41,691 bases of DNA from Clostridiales bacterium (GTDB lineage Bacteria; Bacillota; Clostridia; Oscillospirales; CAG-272): NCBI GenBank assembly GCA_003522145.1, contig DPGD01000012.1, positions 1 to 41,691 of the forward strand, in the 5' to 3' direction. Position numbers and translations under genes: made by a program. Within the stretch, counting starts at the first letter, position 1, and every line of letters starts with the position of its first letter. Below are positions 6,836 to 15,040 of the stretch, in pieces. Under the pieces are notes generated by a model. The model was not told the DNA's origin, did no database searches, and worked only from the letters and a program-made list of their open reading frames with translations.

Positions 6836-8587
6836 TCATGCTTTTTGGAACTGGCTGTTGTACAGCCGATGGTAAAAGCCGCCGGTGGCAAGAAGCTCCT
6901 CATGGGTTCCTTTTTCGATGATTTTTCCCTCCTTCATCACCAGGACCAGAGAAGCGTTCCGGATGGTGGAAAGACGGTGGGCGACCACAAAGGAAGTGCG
7001 TCCTTCCATCAGTGTGTCAAAGGCCTGTTGAATCTCCAATTCGGTGCGGGTGTCAATGGAGGAGGTGGCTTCATCCAGAATCAGCATAGGCGGCAGACAG
7101 AGCATCACTCGGGCAATGCAGAGAAGCTGTTTCTGCCCTTGGCTCAGGTCATTTTCGTTCAGGACCGTATCAAGACCCTTCGGAAGGCGTTTTATAAATT
7201 CAGAGCAGTGTGCCTCCTTCGCCGCCTTCAGAATTTCTTCTTCGGAGGCATCGGGCTTTCCAAAGCGGATATTGTCCCGGACGGTGCCGTTTTTGATCCA
7301 GGTGTCCTGCAGGACCATGCCGTAGGCACTGCGCAGACTGTGTCTGGAAAGCTCCTGGATGTCTTGGCCGTCTACCGTTATACGGCCGTTTGTCACTTCA
7401 TAAAAGCGCATAAGCAGGTTGATGAGAGTGGTTTTTCCGCATCCGGTGGGGCCCACGATGGCAATGCGCATACCCGGCTGTACCTGCAGATCGAAATGCT
7501 CGATGAGAGGCCGATCCTTGGTGTAACGGAAAGAAACATCGGACAGTTGGATCTGTCCTGCCACCTTTTCAAGATGCCCTTCGGCGTCACGAGACTCTGC
7601 CGAAACCTCCAGAAAATCAAAGATTCTGGAGGCACAGGCCAAAGCGTTCTGCAATTCGGTAATGACCGAGCTGATGTCGTTGAAGGGCTTCATATACTGA
7701 TTGGCATAGGAAAGAAGCACGGAAAGTCCTCCCACCGTCAGGCTTCCGCCCGGAATCAGGAGTACGCCGAAAAGGGCCACTCCGGCATAAACCAGATTGT
7801 TGACAAAACGGGTGGAGGGATTGGTCAGACTGCTGAAAAACACGGCCTGCTGACTGCATTCGGTCAATTCTTCATTAATTTCGGAGAAGCGCTTTGAGGA
7901 GCGGTTCTCATAGCCGAAGGCCTTGACCACCTTCTGGTTGCTCACGATTTCGTCAATGAAGGAGGTCTGCTTTCCTCTCAGCTCGCTTTGCTTTCGGAAA
8001 AGCTTGTAGGATTGGCTCGAAATGAAGCGGGCTACCAGAAAACTGAGGGGGGTCATTAGAACCACGAAAAGCGATATCCACAGATTTTTGGAGAACATGA
8101 AAACAAGCGTGACTCCGATGGTGACTACCCCCGAAAAGAGCTGGGTGAAGCCTAAGAGCAGTCCGTCGGAAAGGGTGTCAATATCGGTAATGACCCTACT
8201 GACAATGTCGCCGGCGGAATGGGTGTCCAGATAGGACAGGGGGAGTGTTTGCAGGTGACGGATGGCTTTGGAGCGAAGCTCCTCAACGATTCCATAGGTC
8301 ATCCGGTTGTTGATCAGATTCATGAGATAGGTTCCAAAGGCCGAAAGTCCCACAAAAAGCAGAATTTTCAGAAGCCATCCCGAAAGGGCTTCAAAACGGA
8401 CCTGTCCCTCTCCGAGAATCTCATCAATGGCGTTTCCGAAAAGCACCGGCACATAGAGCTGGATCACCACGGTTCCGGCCGCAAGAAGCAGGCTGAGAGC
8501 AAGAAGAGGCCATCTTTTCTTCAGAAAGGGAAGGAGCTTTTTCAATGTTCCGGGGTTCATTTTTTTCAGTTTGTCAGGCATTTTCAT
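6836..8587 (-). CDS. ABC exporter half-transporter, catalytic subunit (pair 2)
   Basis: This 583-residue half-transporter starts MKMPDKLKKMNPGTLKKLL and has six membrane helices and a C-terminal ATPase. Walker A is GPTGCGKTT, the signature is LSQGQKQ, Walker B is MLILDEATSS with the catalytic Glu, and the switch His is in VVAHRLST. It is the second gene of its operon; its ATG lies inside the end of the preceding subunit gene (14-bp overlap). Like pair 1, the catalytic subunit is encoded second and carries the LSQGQ signature. It lacks the Gly/Pro-rich N-terminal tail of the pair 1 subunit. The substrate is unknown. Confidence 0.92.
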   Translation of the reverse strand: MKMPDKLKKMNPGTLKKLLPFLKKRWPLLALSLLLAAGTVVIQLYVPVLFGNAIDEILGEGQVRFEALSGWLLKILLFVGLSAFGTYLMNLINNRMTYGIVEELRSKAIRHLQTLPLSYLDTHSAGDIVSRVITDIDTLSDGLLLGFTQLFSGVVTIGVTLVFMFSKNLWISLFVVLMTPLSFLVARFISSQSYKLFRKQSELRGKQTSFIDEIVSNQKVVKAFGYENRSSKRFSEINEELTECSQQAVFFSSLTNPSTRFVNNLVYAGVALFGVLLIPGGSLTVGGLSVLLSYANQYMKPFNDISSVITELQNALACASRIFDFLEVSAESRDAEGHLEKVAGQIQLSDVSFRYTKDRPLIEHFDLQVQPGMRIAIVGPTGCGKTTLINLLMRFYEVTNGRITVDGQDIQELSRHSLRSAYGMVLQDTWIKNGTVRDNIRFGKPDASEEEILKAAKEAHCSEFIKRLPKGLDTVLNENDLSQGQKQLLCIARVMLCLPPMLILDEATSSIDTRTELEIQQAFDTLMEGRTSFVVAHRLSTIRNASLVLVMKEGKIIEKGTHEELLATGGFYHRLYNSQFQKA

Positions 8588-10355
8588 CGGTTTGACCCTC
8601 CGCTTCTTTGGTTTGGGGCCGCTCTTCCGGGAACTGAGAATAATAAATGTCCTTGTAGACGGCGCAATTTTTCAGCAATTCCTCATGACGGCCGCACCCC
8701 ACCAGACTGCCGTTGTCCAACACCAGAATTTTGTCTGCCTGCTGCACACCGGAAATGCGCTGGGAGACCAGAAAGACCGTGGTCGTGCCTCTTAGACCCC
8801 GGAGCGCTTTGCGTAAAGCGGAATCGGTGGCATAATCCAAGGCGCTGGAGCTGTCGTCCAGAATCAGGATCTCCGGTTTTTTGACCAAGGCTCTGGCAAT
8901 GGTCAGCCGTTGTTTCTGTCCTCCCGAGAGATTTCTGCCGTTTTGCTCCAGAAGGAAATCCAGCCTTCCTTCCTTTCCTTCCACCACTTCTTTGGCCTGC
9001 GCCATGGCCAGCGCCTGCCACAGATCCTCATCGGTGGCGTCTTGGTTGCCCCAGAGAAGGTTCTCCCGGATGCTCCCTTTGAAGAGAACCGCCTTTTGGG
9101 GGACAACTCCTATGTTCCTGCAAAGCTCTTCCTTGGAAAAACTGCGGATGGGCTGTCCGTGAAGAAGCACCTCTCCTCCTGTGGAATCGTAAAACCGGGG
9201 AATCAGATGGACCAAGGTGCTTTTGCCGCTTCCGGTGCCGCCGATGATCCCCACGGTCTGTCCTTCTTCTGCCGAGAAGCTGACCGAGGAGAGACTGGGC
9301 GCACCGGCGCCCTCGTAGGTAAAGGATACATTCCGGAACTCCACTGCGGGCGCTTTCCAAGGAGCCTTTCCGATTTCGGCTTGGGGAAGAACGGACGCAG
9401 AGGGATACTCCATATCGGGCTGAATTCCAAGAATTGCAGAGGTGCGCTTGGCGCAGGCAAGGGATTTGTTCAGGGTGATGATGAGGGATGCCAGCTTGAT
9501 CAGCTCCACGATGATCTGAAGCATATAGTTGTAGAGCGCCACCACCTGTCCCTGAGGCAAAGCGCCCAGATTCACCCGGATGGCCGCCTTTTGGATGAGA
9601 AAAACGGTGGCGATATTGATGATCAGATAGGTCAAGGGATTCATCAGCGCCGAGATCCTGCCCACAAACCGGTTGAGCTTGGTTAATGCCCGGTTTTCCG
9701 CTTCAAATTCTTCCACCGATTTTTCTTCTCTGCAAAAGGCCCGGATGACCCGCACACCGGTCAGGTTTTCTCTGGTTTGGGCGGTGACCCGGTCTAAGCC
9801 CGCCTGTGCCTTGCCGAAAAGAGGAATGCTGATAAGCATAATGGAAAAAACCGCCAAAAAGAGAAGCGGAATGGCCACGGCGAACACCAATGCACAGCGC
9901 CAGTCTATGAAAAACGCCAGGATCATAGCGCCAAACACGATGAAAGGACTGCGCAGGAGCAGCCGCAGGCCCATGTTCAACCCGGTCTGTACCTGATTCA
10001 CATCGCCGGAAAGGCGGGTAATCAGGGTGCTGGTGCCGAGCCGGTCCAACTGGCTGTGGGACAGAGACTGGATATGGTCAAAAAGCGCCTGGCGCAGAGT
10101 GCCTGCAAACCCTACGCTTGCTTTGGCCGCAAAATACTGAGCGGCAACGCTGCAGAGCAGTCCCACCAAGGCCATGAGCAGAAGTCCGCCGAAACAAAGA
10201 AATACAGTGGATTTTTCCGACAGAATGTCGGTGTCGATCATTTTGGCCACAAGCAGAGGCACCAACAGGTCAAACAGTGCCTCCAACAATTTGAACAGGG
10301 GTGCCAGAATACTCTCTTGTCGGTATTTTTTCAGGTAAACAATTAGATTTTTCAT
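8574..10355 (-). CDS. ABC exporter half-transporter, degenerate-site subunit (pair 2)
   Basis: This 593-residue partner of the preceding entry has six membrane helices followed by an ATPase with Walker A GGTGSGKST, signature LSGGQKQR, Walker B ILILDDSSS (Asp for Glu) and Gln in place of the switch His (LVSQRIS). It therefore provides the non-hydrolysing site of a heterodimeric exporter. The frame stays open to a TTG at 10391, but the ATG at 10355 (protein start MKNLIVYLKKYRQ) follows GGAAGA and matches the usual family start. The gene order (degenerate then catalytic subunit) is the same as in pair 1, but the operon faces it. No regulator gene is attached to this pair. Confidence 0.92.
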   Translation of the reverse strand: MKNLIVYLKKYRQESILAPLFKLLEALFDLLVPLLVAKMIDTDILSEKSTVFLCFGGLLLMALVGLLCSVAAQYFAAKASVGFAGTLRQALFDHIQSLSHSQLDRLGTSTLITRLSGDVNQVQTGLNMGLRLLLRSPFIVFGAMILAFFIDWRCALVFAVAIPLLFLAVFSIMLISIPLFGKAQAGLDRVTAQTRENLTGVRVIRAFCREEKSVEEFEAENRALTKLNRFVGRISALMNPLTYLIINIATVFLIQKAAIRVNLGALPQGQVVALYNYMLQIIVELIKLASLIITLNKSLACAKRTSAILGIQPDMEYPSASVLPQAEIGKAPWKAPAVEFRNVSFTYEGAGAPSLSSVSFSAEEGQTVGIIGGTGSGKSTLVHLIPRFYDSTGGEVLLHGQPIRSFSKEELCRNIGVVPQKAVLFKGSIRENLLWGNQDATDEDLWQALAMAQAKEVVEGKEGRLDFLLEQNGRNLSGGQKQRLTIARALVKKPEILILDDSSSALDYATDSALRKALRGLRGTTTVFLVSQRISGVQQADKILVLDNGSLVGCGRHEELLKNCAVYKDIYYSQFPEERPQTKEAEGQTDENA

Positions 10356-10391
10356 GAAAATCGGTCTTCCGTTTGTTTTGGAGTACAACAA

Positions 10392-10416
10392 AAACAGTAT
10401 AACAGAAACAGTATAA
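10392..10416. repeat. Direct repeat upstream of ABC pair 2
   Basis: The 11-mer AAACAGTATAA occurs at 10392-10402 and 10406-10416, 14 bp apart and about 40-60 bp before the start of the divergent minus-strand exporter gene. Each copy contains TATACT on the minus strand, so they may supply -10 elements or a regulator site. No matching -35 box at standard spacing was found. Confidence 0.4.
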
Positions 10417-10533
10417 TGGAATATTGTGAATCGCCTGTGAATCTTTGTTATACTTATTGTGCTTTATGCTGTTGTTTTGCGGAATCCGGGGTTGGGGGAG
10501 TAAATTTCAGAGCGAAAAGGCGCTTTCAAGGGA

Positions 10534-10551
10534 CTGTTTTCCGGAAAACAG
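10534..10551. promoter_or_regulatory. Perfect 18-bp palindrome upstream of the TSUP gene
   Basis: CTGTTTTCC is followed directly by its exact inverse GGAAAACAG. It lies 26 bp upstream of the -35 box at 10578, in the divergent region between ABC pair 2 and the TSUP permease. It is a candidate operator for either direction. Confidence 0.45.
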
Positions 10552-10577
10552 GAAAGGGCTCTTACAAAGAATTGTTC

Positions 10578-10606
10578 TTGACAAGAGCGGCAGGGTCGGA
10601 TATAAT
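10578..10606 (+). promoter_or_regulatory. Consensus sigma-A promoter of the TSUP operon
   Basis: TTGACA (10578-10583), a 17-bp spacer and TATAAT (10601-10606) match the consensus exactly. The transcript should start near 10613, which makes the in-frame TTG at 10612 an unlikely start codon. Confidence 0.88.
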
Positions 10607-10647
10607 ATCCCTTGAAAATCAAGGAATTTCAGGAGAGGGTTTTTCGG

Positions 10648-11415
10648 ATGTTCAAGGTCATCATATGCATCTTGGCAGGCTTGGGCGCCGGCTTGGGCAC
10701 CGGCTTTGCCGGTATGAGTGCGGCGGCGGTGATCAGCCCCATGCTGATTGTTTTTTTGGACATGGACCCCTATCTTTCGGTCGGAATTGCTTTGGCCAGC
10801 GATGTGCTGGCAAGCGCTGTTTCGGCAATCACCTACGGAAAAAACAGGAATCTGGACCTGCGCAACGGATTATACATGATGGCGGCGGTGTTGGTATTTA
10901 CACTGGCAGGCAGTTATGTGGCAAGCCTGGTTCCGGGAACGGCATTGGGCGGAGCCTCCACCTTCATGACCATGCTTTTGGGTATCAAGTTCATTGTGCG
11001 TCCGGATGTGGCACCGAAGCAGCGGCTGATCAACGCCACCAAAAAGCAGAAGGCCATACGGTCTGTGGCGTTCGGAGCTCTGGTCGGATTGATTTGCGGT
11101 TTTGTCGGAGCAGGCGGCGGCATGATGATGCTGTTGGTGCTCACTACGATTCTGGGCTATGAGCTGAAAACGGCCGTTGGCACCAGCGTTCTGATCATGT
11201 CGGTCACCGCTTTCACGGGGGCATTGAGCCATTTTGTCATCGGGGGAATGCCGGATATGGAGGCACTGATTCTGTGCGTGCTGAGCACTCTGATCTTTGC
11301 TCAACTGGCATCGGTCATTGCGAATAAGGTTTCCAATATTGTGCTGAACCGGGCCACCGGTACGGTTTTGGTGGTGTTGGGCGTTTCCATTTTGATCGTG
11401 AAATATATCGTCTGA
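10648..11415 (+). CDS. TSUP (TauE/SafE) family permease
   Basis: This 255-residue integral membrane protein has about eight hydrophobic segments. The N-terminal half has the small-residue-rich GLGAGLGTGFAGMSAAAV motif and the C-terminal half repeats it as FVGAGGGMMML, the two-fold pattern of the TSUP family (PF01925). Family members export sulfite, sulfoacetate or other small sulfur and organic anions; the substrate here is unknown. The ATG at 10648 follows AGGAGAGGG. A consensus promoter and an 18-bp palindrome lie upstream. Downstream, in the same direction and without a terminator, are a DUF3472-like gene, dut and a HAD phosphatase. Confidence 0.85.
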   Translation: MFKVIICILAGLGAGLGTGFAGMSAAAVISPMLIVFLDMDPYLSVGIALASDVLASAVSAITYGKNRNLDLRNGLYMMAAVLVFTLAGSYVASLVPGTALGGASTFMTMLLGIKFIVRPDVAPKQRLINATKKQKAIRSVAFGALVGLICGFVGAGGGMMMLLVLTTILGYELKTAVGTSVLIMSVTAFTGALSHFVIGGMPDMEALILCVLSTLIFAQLASVIANKVSNIVLNRATGTVLVVLGVSILIVKYIV

Positions 11416-11456
11416 AAGAAACGGAATCTGAAAAGAAAAATCTGAAAGAAACGGAA
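11411..11456 (+). repeat. Short direct repeat at the TSUP stop codon
   Basis: The 16-mer TCTGAAAGAAACGGAA occurs at 11411-11426 and 11441-11456, with a degenerate third unit between (11427-11440). The first copy contains the TSUP stop codon (TGA, 11413-11415). The last copy runs into the ribosome binding site of the next gene. Confidence 0.75.
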
Positions 11457-11466
11457 GGAAAAAATC

Positions 11467-12558
11467 ATGAGCGAACAGAAAAAGCGTCTGCATATGGCGC
11501 ACAACATCTATTCCAACCCTGTTTTGAACGGAACCGGCAGAAAGTTTGACGGATTTTCCATTGATTTCAGGGGGATACAGACGCCGAGGGCAACCTATTG
11601 GGCGCTGTGCAATTGGGGCATGAACCTGTCCGGGTTCAGAACGGAGCATCCCGACGCCAAGGGTGGCGGAGCTTATGCCGGAATGCAGAATACCTGCAAC
11701 GGCAAAACCGCAATCATGGCCTTTTGGGAGATCTTTTATGAGGGAGAGAGCAAACGGCACAACGCCAGAAGAGTTTACCCGGCAGGCAAGGACAACACAT
11801 TCGGCGGAGAAGGGGAAGGCACCAATTACATCACTCCTTTTGGCTGGGAGGACAACTGTTGGTACCGGATGATTCTGAGAAGCTGGGTGGATGCGGAAAA
11901 AGGAACCACCTTTGTGGGGCAGTGGATCTGCAACCGGGAAACCGGAAGCTGGTCGCTTATTTCCTGTTTTGATACCGGTTTGAAGGATTCCTTTCTGGAG
12001 GGCGGGATGTCTCAGTTTCAGGAAAACTATTGGGACGAGGATTCGGAGCCGATCCGGGAGTTCCATCTGAAAAATATCTATGTGCTGGATCATACGGACA
12101 AAAAGTGGAAATACATTGAAAGAACGGCCTTGAGCTACGACGATCCTGCCTGGCATTTCAACACCGCCGGAACCCACAATTTCGGCGCTACAACGGAGTA
12201 TTTCTTCGGAAGTGCCGGAGGAGATGTGGAAAATGCGAAGGAGTATGATGCTGTCCGTCCGCTGTCCTCCGTGTATGCTGTAGAAAAGAAGGAAGAACTC
12301 TTCGGAGGGGAGAAAGAGCTGTTGCCGAAAAAAGAGCAGAAAAACGGCAGGAGCTATCTGTGTTTTGAAGGCGGCAATACCGCCTGTCCGGTGATGCTCT
12401 GCGCCTATACAGTGTTGGACAATACCGGAAAAACGGTGGCAAAGAAAGAGGTTTCTCTGCCCACGATCCGGGAAATCGAGTTGCCGGAGGGCAGCCGGTT
12501 TCTTTGCAAACTGGTGGATGTTTACGGCAGAGAAAGAGACTATGAGCTGCAGCTTTAA
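11467..12558 (+). CDS. DUF3472-like protein of unknown function
   Basis: This 363-residue protein has no signal peptide or membrane segment and is therefore probably cytoplasmic. It is rich in Trp, Tyr and Gly and looks like a beta-sandwich. Segments such as TYWALCNWGMNLSGF, FGGEGEGTNY, WEDNCWYRM, TTFVGQWICN and FDTGLKDSF resemble the DUF3472 family (PF11958), which is often found in carbohydrate-related proteins. That assignment is from memory of the family pattern and is moderately sure. A smaller C-terminal region (about 290-363) may be a second beta domain. The ATG at 11467 follows GGAAGGA. The dUTPase gene begins 30 bp later. No biochemical role can be given. Confidence 0.65.
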   Translation: MSEQKKRLHMAHNIYSNPVLNGTGRKFDGFSIDFRGIQTPRATYWALCNWGMNLSGFRTEHPDAKGGGAYAGMQNTCNGKTAIMAFWEIFYEGESKRHNARRVYPAGKDNTFGGEGEGTNYITPFGWEDNCWYRMILRSWVDAEKGTTFVGQWICNRETGSWSLISCFDTGLKDSFLEGGMSQFQENYWDEDSEPIREFHLKNIYVLDHTDKKWKYIERTALSYDDPAWHFNTAGTHNFGATTEYFFGSAGGDVENAKEYDAVRPLSSVYAVEKKEELFGGEKELLPKKEQKNGRSYLCFEGGNTACPVMLCAYTVLDNTGKTVAKKEVSLPTIREIELPEGSRFLCKLVDVYGRERDYELQL

Positions 12559-12588
12559 GAATGCGGAAAAGGAAGGGACCCTGTACAG

Positions 12589-13035
12589 ATGGAAAAGGCA
12601 AGAATTCCGGTAAAGATTCTGCGGGAGGGAGCAAGGCTCCCTCAATATGGAAGCGCTTTTGCGGCGGGAGCGGATCTGTATGCCTGCCTTGAGAAAGAGC
12701 TGACAATTGAGCCGGGAAAGAGCGCTCTGGTGCCCACAGGCGTGGCGCTGGAGCTGCCGCCCTTCACGGTGGGGCTGGTCTATGCCCGGTCGGGGTTGGC
12801 CACGAAAAGAGGTCTGGCACCGGCCAATAAGGTGGGAGTTATCGATTGCGACTACCGGGGAGAATTGTTGGTGGCACTGTACAATCAGAGTGCAGAGGAG
12901 CAGACGGTGCTTCCCGGAGAGCGGATCGCCCAACTGGTGGTTACCCCTTACATCCCGGCGGAATTCGAGGAAACGGAGGCGCTTTCCGAAACGCAGAGAG
13001 GAGAAGGAGGCTTCGGTTCCACCGGCAGAATTTAG
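12589..13035 (+). CDS. dut: Deoxyuridine 5'-triphosphate nucleotidohydrolase (dUTPase)
   Basis: This enzyme hydrolyses dUTP to dUMP and pyrophosphate, keeping uracil out of DNA and feeding thymidylate synthesis. The 148-residue protein has the five motifs of trimeric dUTPases: AGADLYA (I), PTGVALELP (II), YARSGLATKRGL (III), GVIDCDYRGEL with the catalytic Asp followed by GERIAQLVV (IV), and the Gly-rich C-terminal arm RGEGGFGSTG (V). Length and motif order are typical of the bacterial enzyme. It lies between the DUF3472-like gene and a HAD phosphatase in one apparent transcript. Confidence 0.95.
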   Translation: MEKARIPVKILREGARLPQYGSAFAAGADLYACLEKELTIEPGKSALVPTGVALELPPFTVGLVYARSGLATKRGLAPANKVGVIDCDYRGELLVALYNQSAEEQTVLPGERIAQLVVTPYIPAEFEETEALSETQRGEGGFGSTGRI

Positions 13036-13052
13036 GAGCAAAAACGGCAGGT

Positions 13053-13826
13053 ATGAAAATTTTCTTTTTTGATTTGGACGGGACGCTTTTGGTCAGCAGT
13101 CGGTTTTCTTCCTCCCGCAAGGAGGAAGAACCGGTGAAGGATGAAATTTCACCTTCTTCCCTCAATGGCCTGAACCGTCTGCGGGCAATGGGTCACAAGG
13201 TGGTTCTGAATACCGGAAGAGCCCTTGGGTATGTACCCAAGGAGATTGCAGAGCTGCCCCTGTGGGACGGAAAGATCTGCGGCTCAACCTATGTGGAGTA
13301 CAAAGGAGAGCTGTTGGAGCATCATCCCCTTTCCAAGGCGGTTTTAGAGCAGGTGGTTCGGTGGGGGGAACAGAAAAAGGTCTGCGTCATTCTGGAGGGA
13401 GAGCGGGAAAGCTTTTCCGTGGGGGGCGATCTGCCGTCGGCAAGAGAAATGCTGAAAAGAAGGGAACTTCCGGCCATCACCAAGGTGACCTTCTGCTGTG
13501 AGCCTGCACTGGTTGAACAGAAGGACTTTCCTCAGCTCCGGGTGGTTCATTTCAAGAGCTATGCGGAAGGGATCCTTTCCGGCTTTGACAAGAGCGTCGG
13601 AATGAAAAAGATCATGGAGTTGGAGGGCTTGAAAAGGGAGGACCTTTGGGCATTCGGAGACAGCGAAAATGACCGGGATATGCTCCTGTTTGCCGGAAAT
13701 GCGGTGTGTATGCCCGGCGCTCCGGCGGATTTCGATCATTTTGTCCGCTACCGCTGTAAAAAGGAAGACGGGGTGCCGGAGGCGCTGGAAAAATTCTTTT
13801 TTGCAGAGCAGGGACTGCCGGAATAA
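13053..13826 (+). CDS. HAD-superfamily (Cof-like, type IIB) phosphatase
   Basis: This 257-residue cytoplasmic protein has all HAD motifs. The nucleophile motif FDLDGTLL is at residues 5-12, motif II is LNTGR, and the acidic motif IV is GDSENDRDML near the C-terminus. The cap domain between motifs II and III marks a Cof/type-IIB member, a group that acts on sugar phosphates, nucleotides or flavin phosphates. The exact substrate is not predictable. A longer frame begins inside dut, but the ATG at 13053 gives the conserved MKIFFFDLDGT start and follows dut by 17 bp. A strong terminator follows at 13885. Confidence 0.88.
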   Translation: MKIFFFDLDGTLLVSSRFSSSRKEEEPVKDEISPSSLNGLNRLRAMGHKVVLNTGRALGYVPKEIAELPLWDGKICGSTYVEYKGELLEHHPLSKAVLEQVVRWGEQKKVCVILEGERESFSVGGDLPSAREMLKRRELPAITKVTFCCEPALVEQKDFPQLRVVHFKSYAEGILSGFDKSVGMKKIMELEGLKREDLWAFGDSENDRDMLLFAGNAVCMPGAPADFDHFVRYRCKKEDGVPEALEKFFFAEQGLPE

Positions 13827-13884
13827 AACTCAGTCCGGATTCCTACGCCCGAAATGAAAGAAAATCGCATCGGCGAATGTTTTG

Positions 13885-13932
13885 GCCGGGGCAGAGGCTT
13901 TTTTGAAAGAGGCCTTTGCTCCGGCTTTTTTT
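13885..13932 (+). terminator. Intrinsic terminator of the TSUP-dut-HAD operon
   Basis: A GC-rich stem (GCCGGGGCAGAGGC with GGCCTTTGCTCCGGC, two wobble pairs) is followed by seven T residues at 13926-13932. Confidence 0.88.
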
Positions 13933-13960
13933 CGCAATGTTCGGATATTGAAAAATAGTC

Positions 13961-13989
13961 TTGAAATAATCGTGATTTTGTGGTATACT
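13961..13989 (+). promoter_or_regulatory. Sigma-A promoter of the LCP-like/glyQS transcript
   Basis: TTGAAA (13961-13966), a 17-bp spacer and TATACT (13984-13989) lie 54 bp before the GTG start at 14044. Confidence 0.75.
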
Positions 13990-14043
13990 ACCTGAAAGCA
14001 TAAAGTTTGGTCATGCCGACGGAAAGAGAAGGAGGGAAAAGCG

Positions 14044-15012
14044 GTGTCATCTTTGCGGAATTTCGGAATTGCTCTTTTGATCTCACTTCTGATTTTTTCG
14101 AGTGTTGCCTATTTCGCTATGGGTGTTGTGGCGGATCTGTTCGCACCGGATGAAGAGGCAAATGTGGACAAGGGAAATCAGAATGTGGAAAATTATGATG
14201 ACGCCATCGGAAAAAACGATCAGAACGCCATCAAAACAGGCCGTTCCTTTAACCTTCTGGTGATCGGCACCGACCGGGATCCCTTGGTATACAACTATGA
14301 TGAACGAAACAGCACCAAGCCGGTTGTGCCCAAGCGGGTGAAAGCGACGACCCTCCTGTTTGTCCGGTTTGACAAAGAGAACAGAGCCCTGCGGATGACG
14401 ACGATTCCCTCCTCCACTTTGGTGACGGTGGACTATGTGGAGATGAGCATCGGTGACGCCTATGACTACAAGGGGGGCGATTATATAGCCGAAAAGGTGA
14501 GCGGCCTTTTGGGACTAAAGGTGGATTATACCGTTGAGTTTTCCGGAAGGGATTTTGTGAAATACTGTCCGAAAACCGAGTATGAAGCGCCGGTAAGTTT
14601 AGAGGTTCCGGAGTACAAGGGGCTGAAGGCAGCCGTGTTTGAACAGGGCGAAAAGCTGACCGGCGACCGGTTGTACACCTATTTGCACTATGATGGTTTT
14701 GACATTCTGAATATCGGTCTGAAGGACGAAATTGCGGAAGGCATTTTTTTGCAGACCATGGTCAAGCTGGCCACCAACGATGCGGAGGAGTTTTATCGGC
14801 AGATCTCCTCCTTCCGCACGACCTTCACTCAGAGTGATGTGGCAGAGCTGATCGAGGTGCTGTATACCCTGCCGCTTTTTGTGGGAGAGCAGGGAAGCAA
14901 TCAGACCACGGTTCAGAAGCTGGAATTCTATAAATACGGAAGTTTTGACCAAGACGGCAGATTCAGACCGGATGAGGAGCAGTTGGTAAAGGCGTTTGCC
15001 GCCTTCCGGTGA
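14044..15012 (+). CDS. LytR-CpsA-Psr (LCP)-like membrane protein with altered active site
   Basis: This 322-residue protein has one N-terminal membrane helix (about residues 7-30), an acidic/Asn-rich linker and an extracellular domain. FNLLVIGTDRDP, TLLFVRFDKENRALRMTTIP, GLLGLKVDYTVEFSGRDF and VSLEVP follow the layout of LCP phosphotransferases, which attach teichoic acids or capsule to peptidoglycan. The family's RSDT motif reads KATT, IPRDT reads IPSST, and the KINAAY region reads IGDAYD, so the Arg/Asp residues that bind the polyprenyl pyrophosphate and Mg are missing. It is probably a non-catalytic or diverged LCP homologue. The GTG at 14044 follows AGAAGGAGGG. glyQS starts 28 bp downstream and probably shares the transcript. 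Confidence 0.7.
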   Translation: MSSLRNFGIALLISLLIFSSVAYFAMGVVADLFAPDEEANVDKGNQNVENYDDAIGKNDQNAIKTGRSFNLLVIGTDRDPLVYNYDERNSTKPVVPKRVKATTLLFVRFDKENRALRMTTIPSSTLVTVDYVEMSIGDAYDYKGGDYIAEKVSGLLGLKVDYTVEFSGRDFVKYCPKTEYEAPVSLEVPEYKGLKAAVFEQGEKLTGDRLYTYLHYDGFDILNIGLKDEIAEGIFLQTMVKLATNDAEEFYRQISSFRTTFTQSDVAELIEVLYTLPLFVGEQGSNQTTVQKLEFYKYGSFDQDGRFRPDEEQLVKAFAAFR

Positions 15013-15040
15013 GGAATCAATTCAAAAAAGAGGTATATTT

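Noticed and set aside
10356..10391. TTG start for the second exporter's first subunit
   Set aside because: The ATG at 10355 has a ribosome binding site and gives the usual N-terminus; the extra 12 residues have no family support.
10870..13041. 723-codon open frame on the minus strand opposite TSUP, DUF3472-like and dut genes
   Set aside because: It is antisense to three well-supported genes, rich in His, Gln, Arg and Ser as expected of a complementary frame, and has no domain or ribosome binding site.
12846..13052. HAD protein starting inside dut
   Set aside because: The additional residues are an Arg/Gly-rich out-of-frame translation of dut; the DxD motif begins normally after the ATG at 13053.
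15013..15040. T-box leader of glycyl-tRNA synthetase
   Set aside because: The gap to the upstream gene is 28 bp and cannot hold a T-box.
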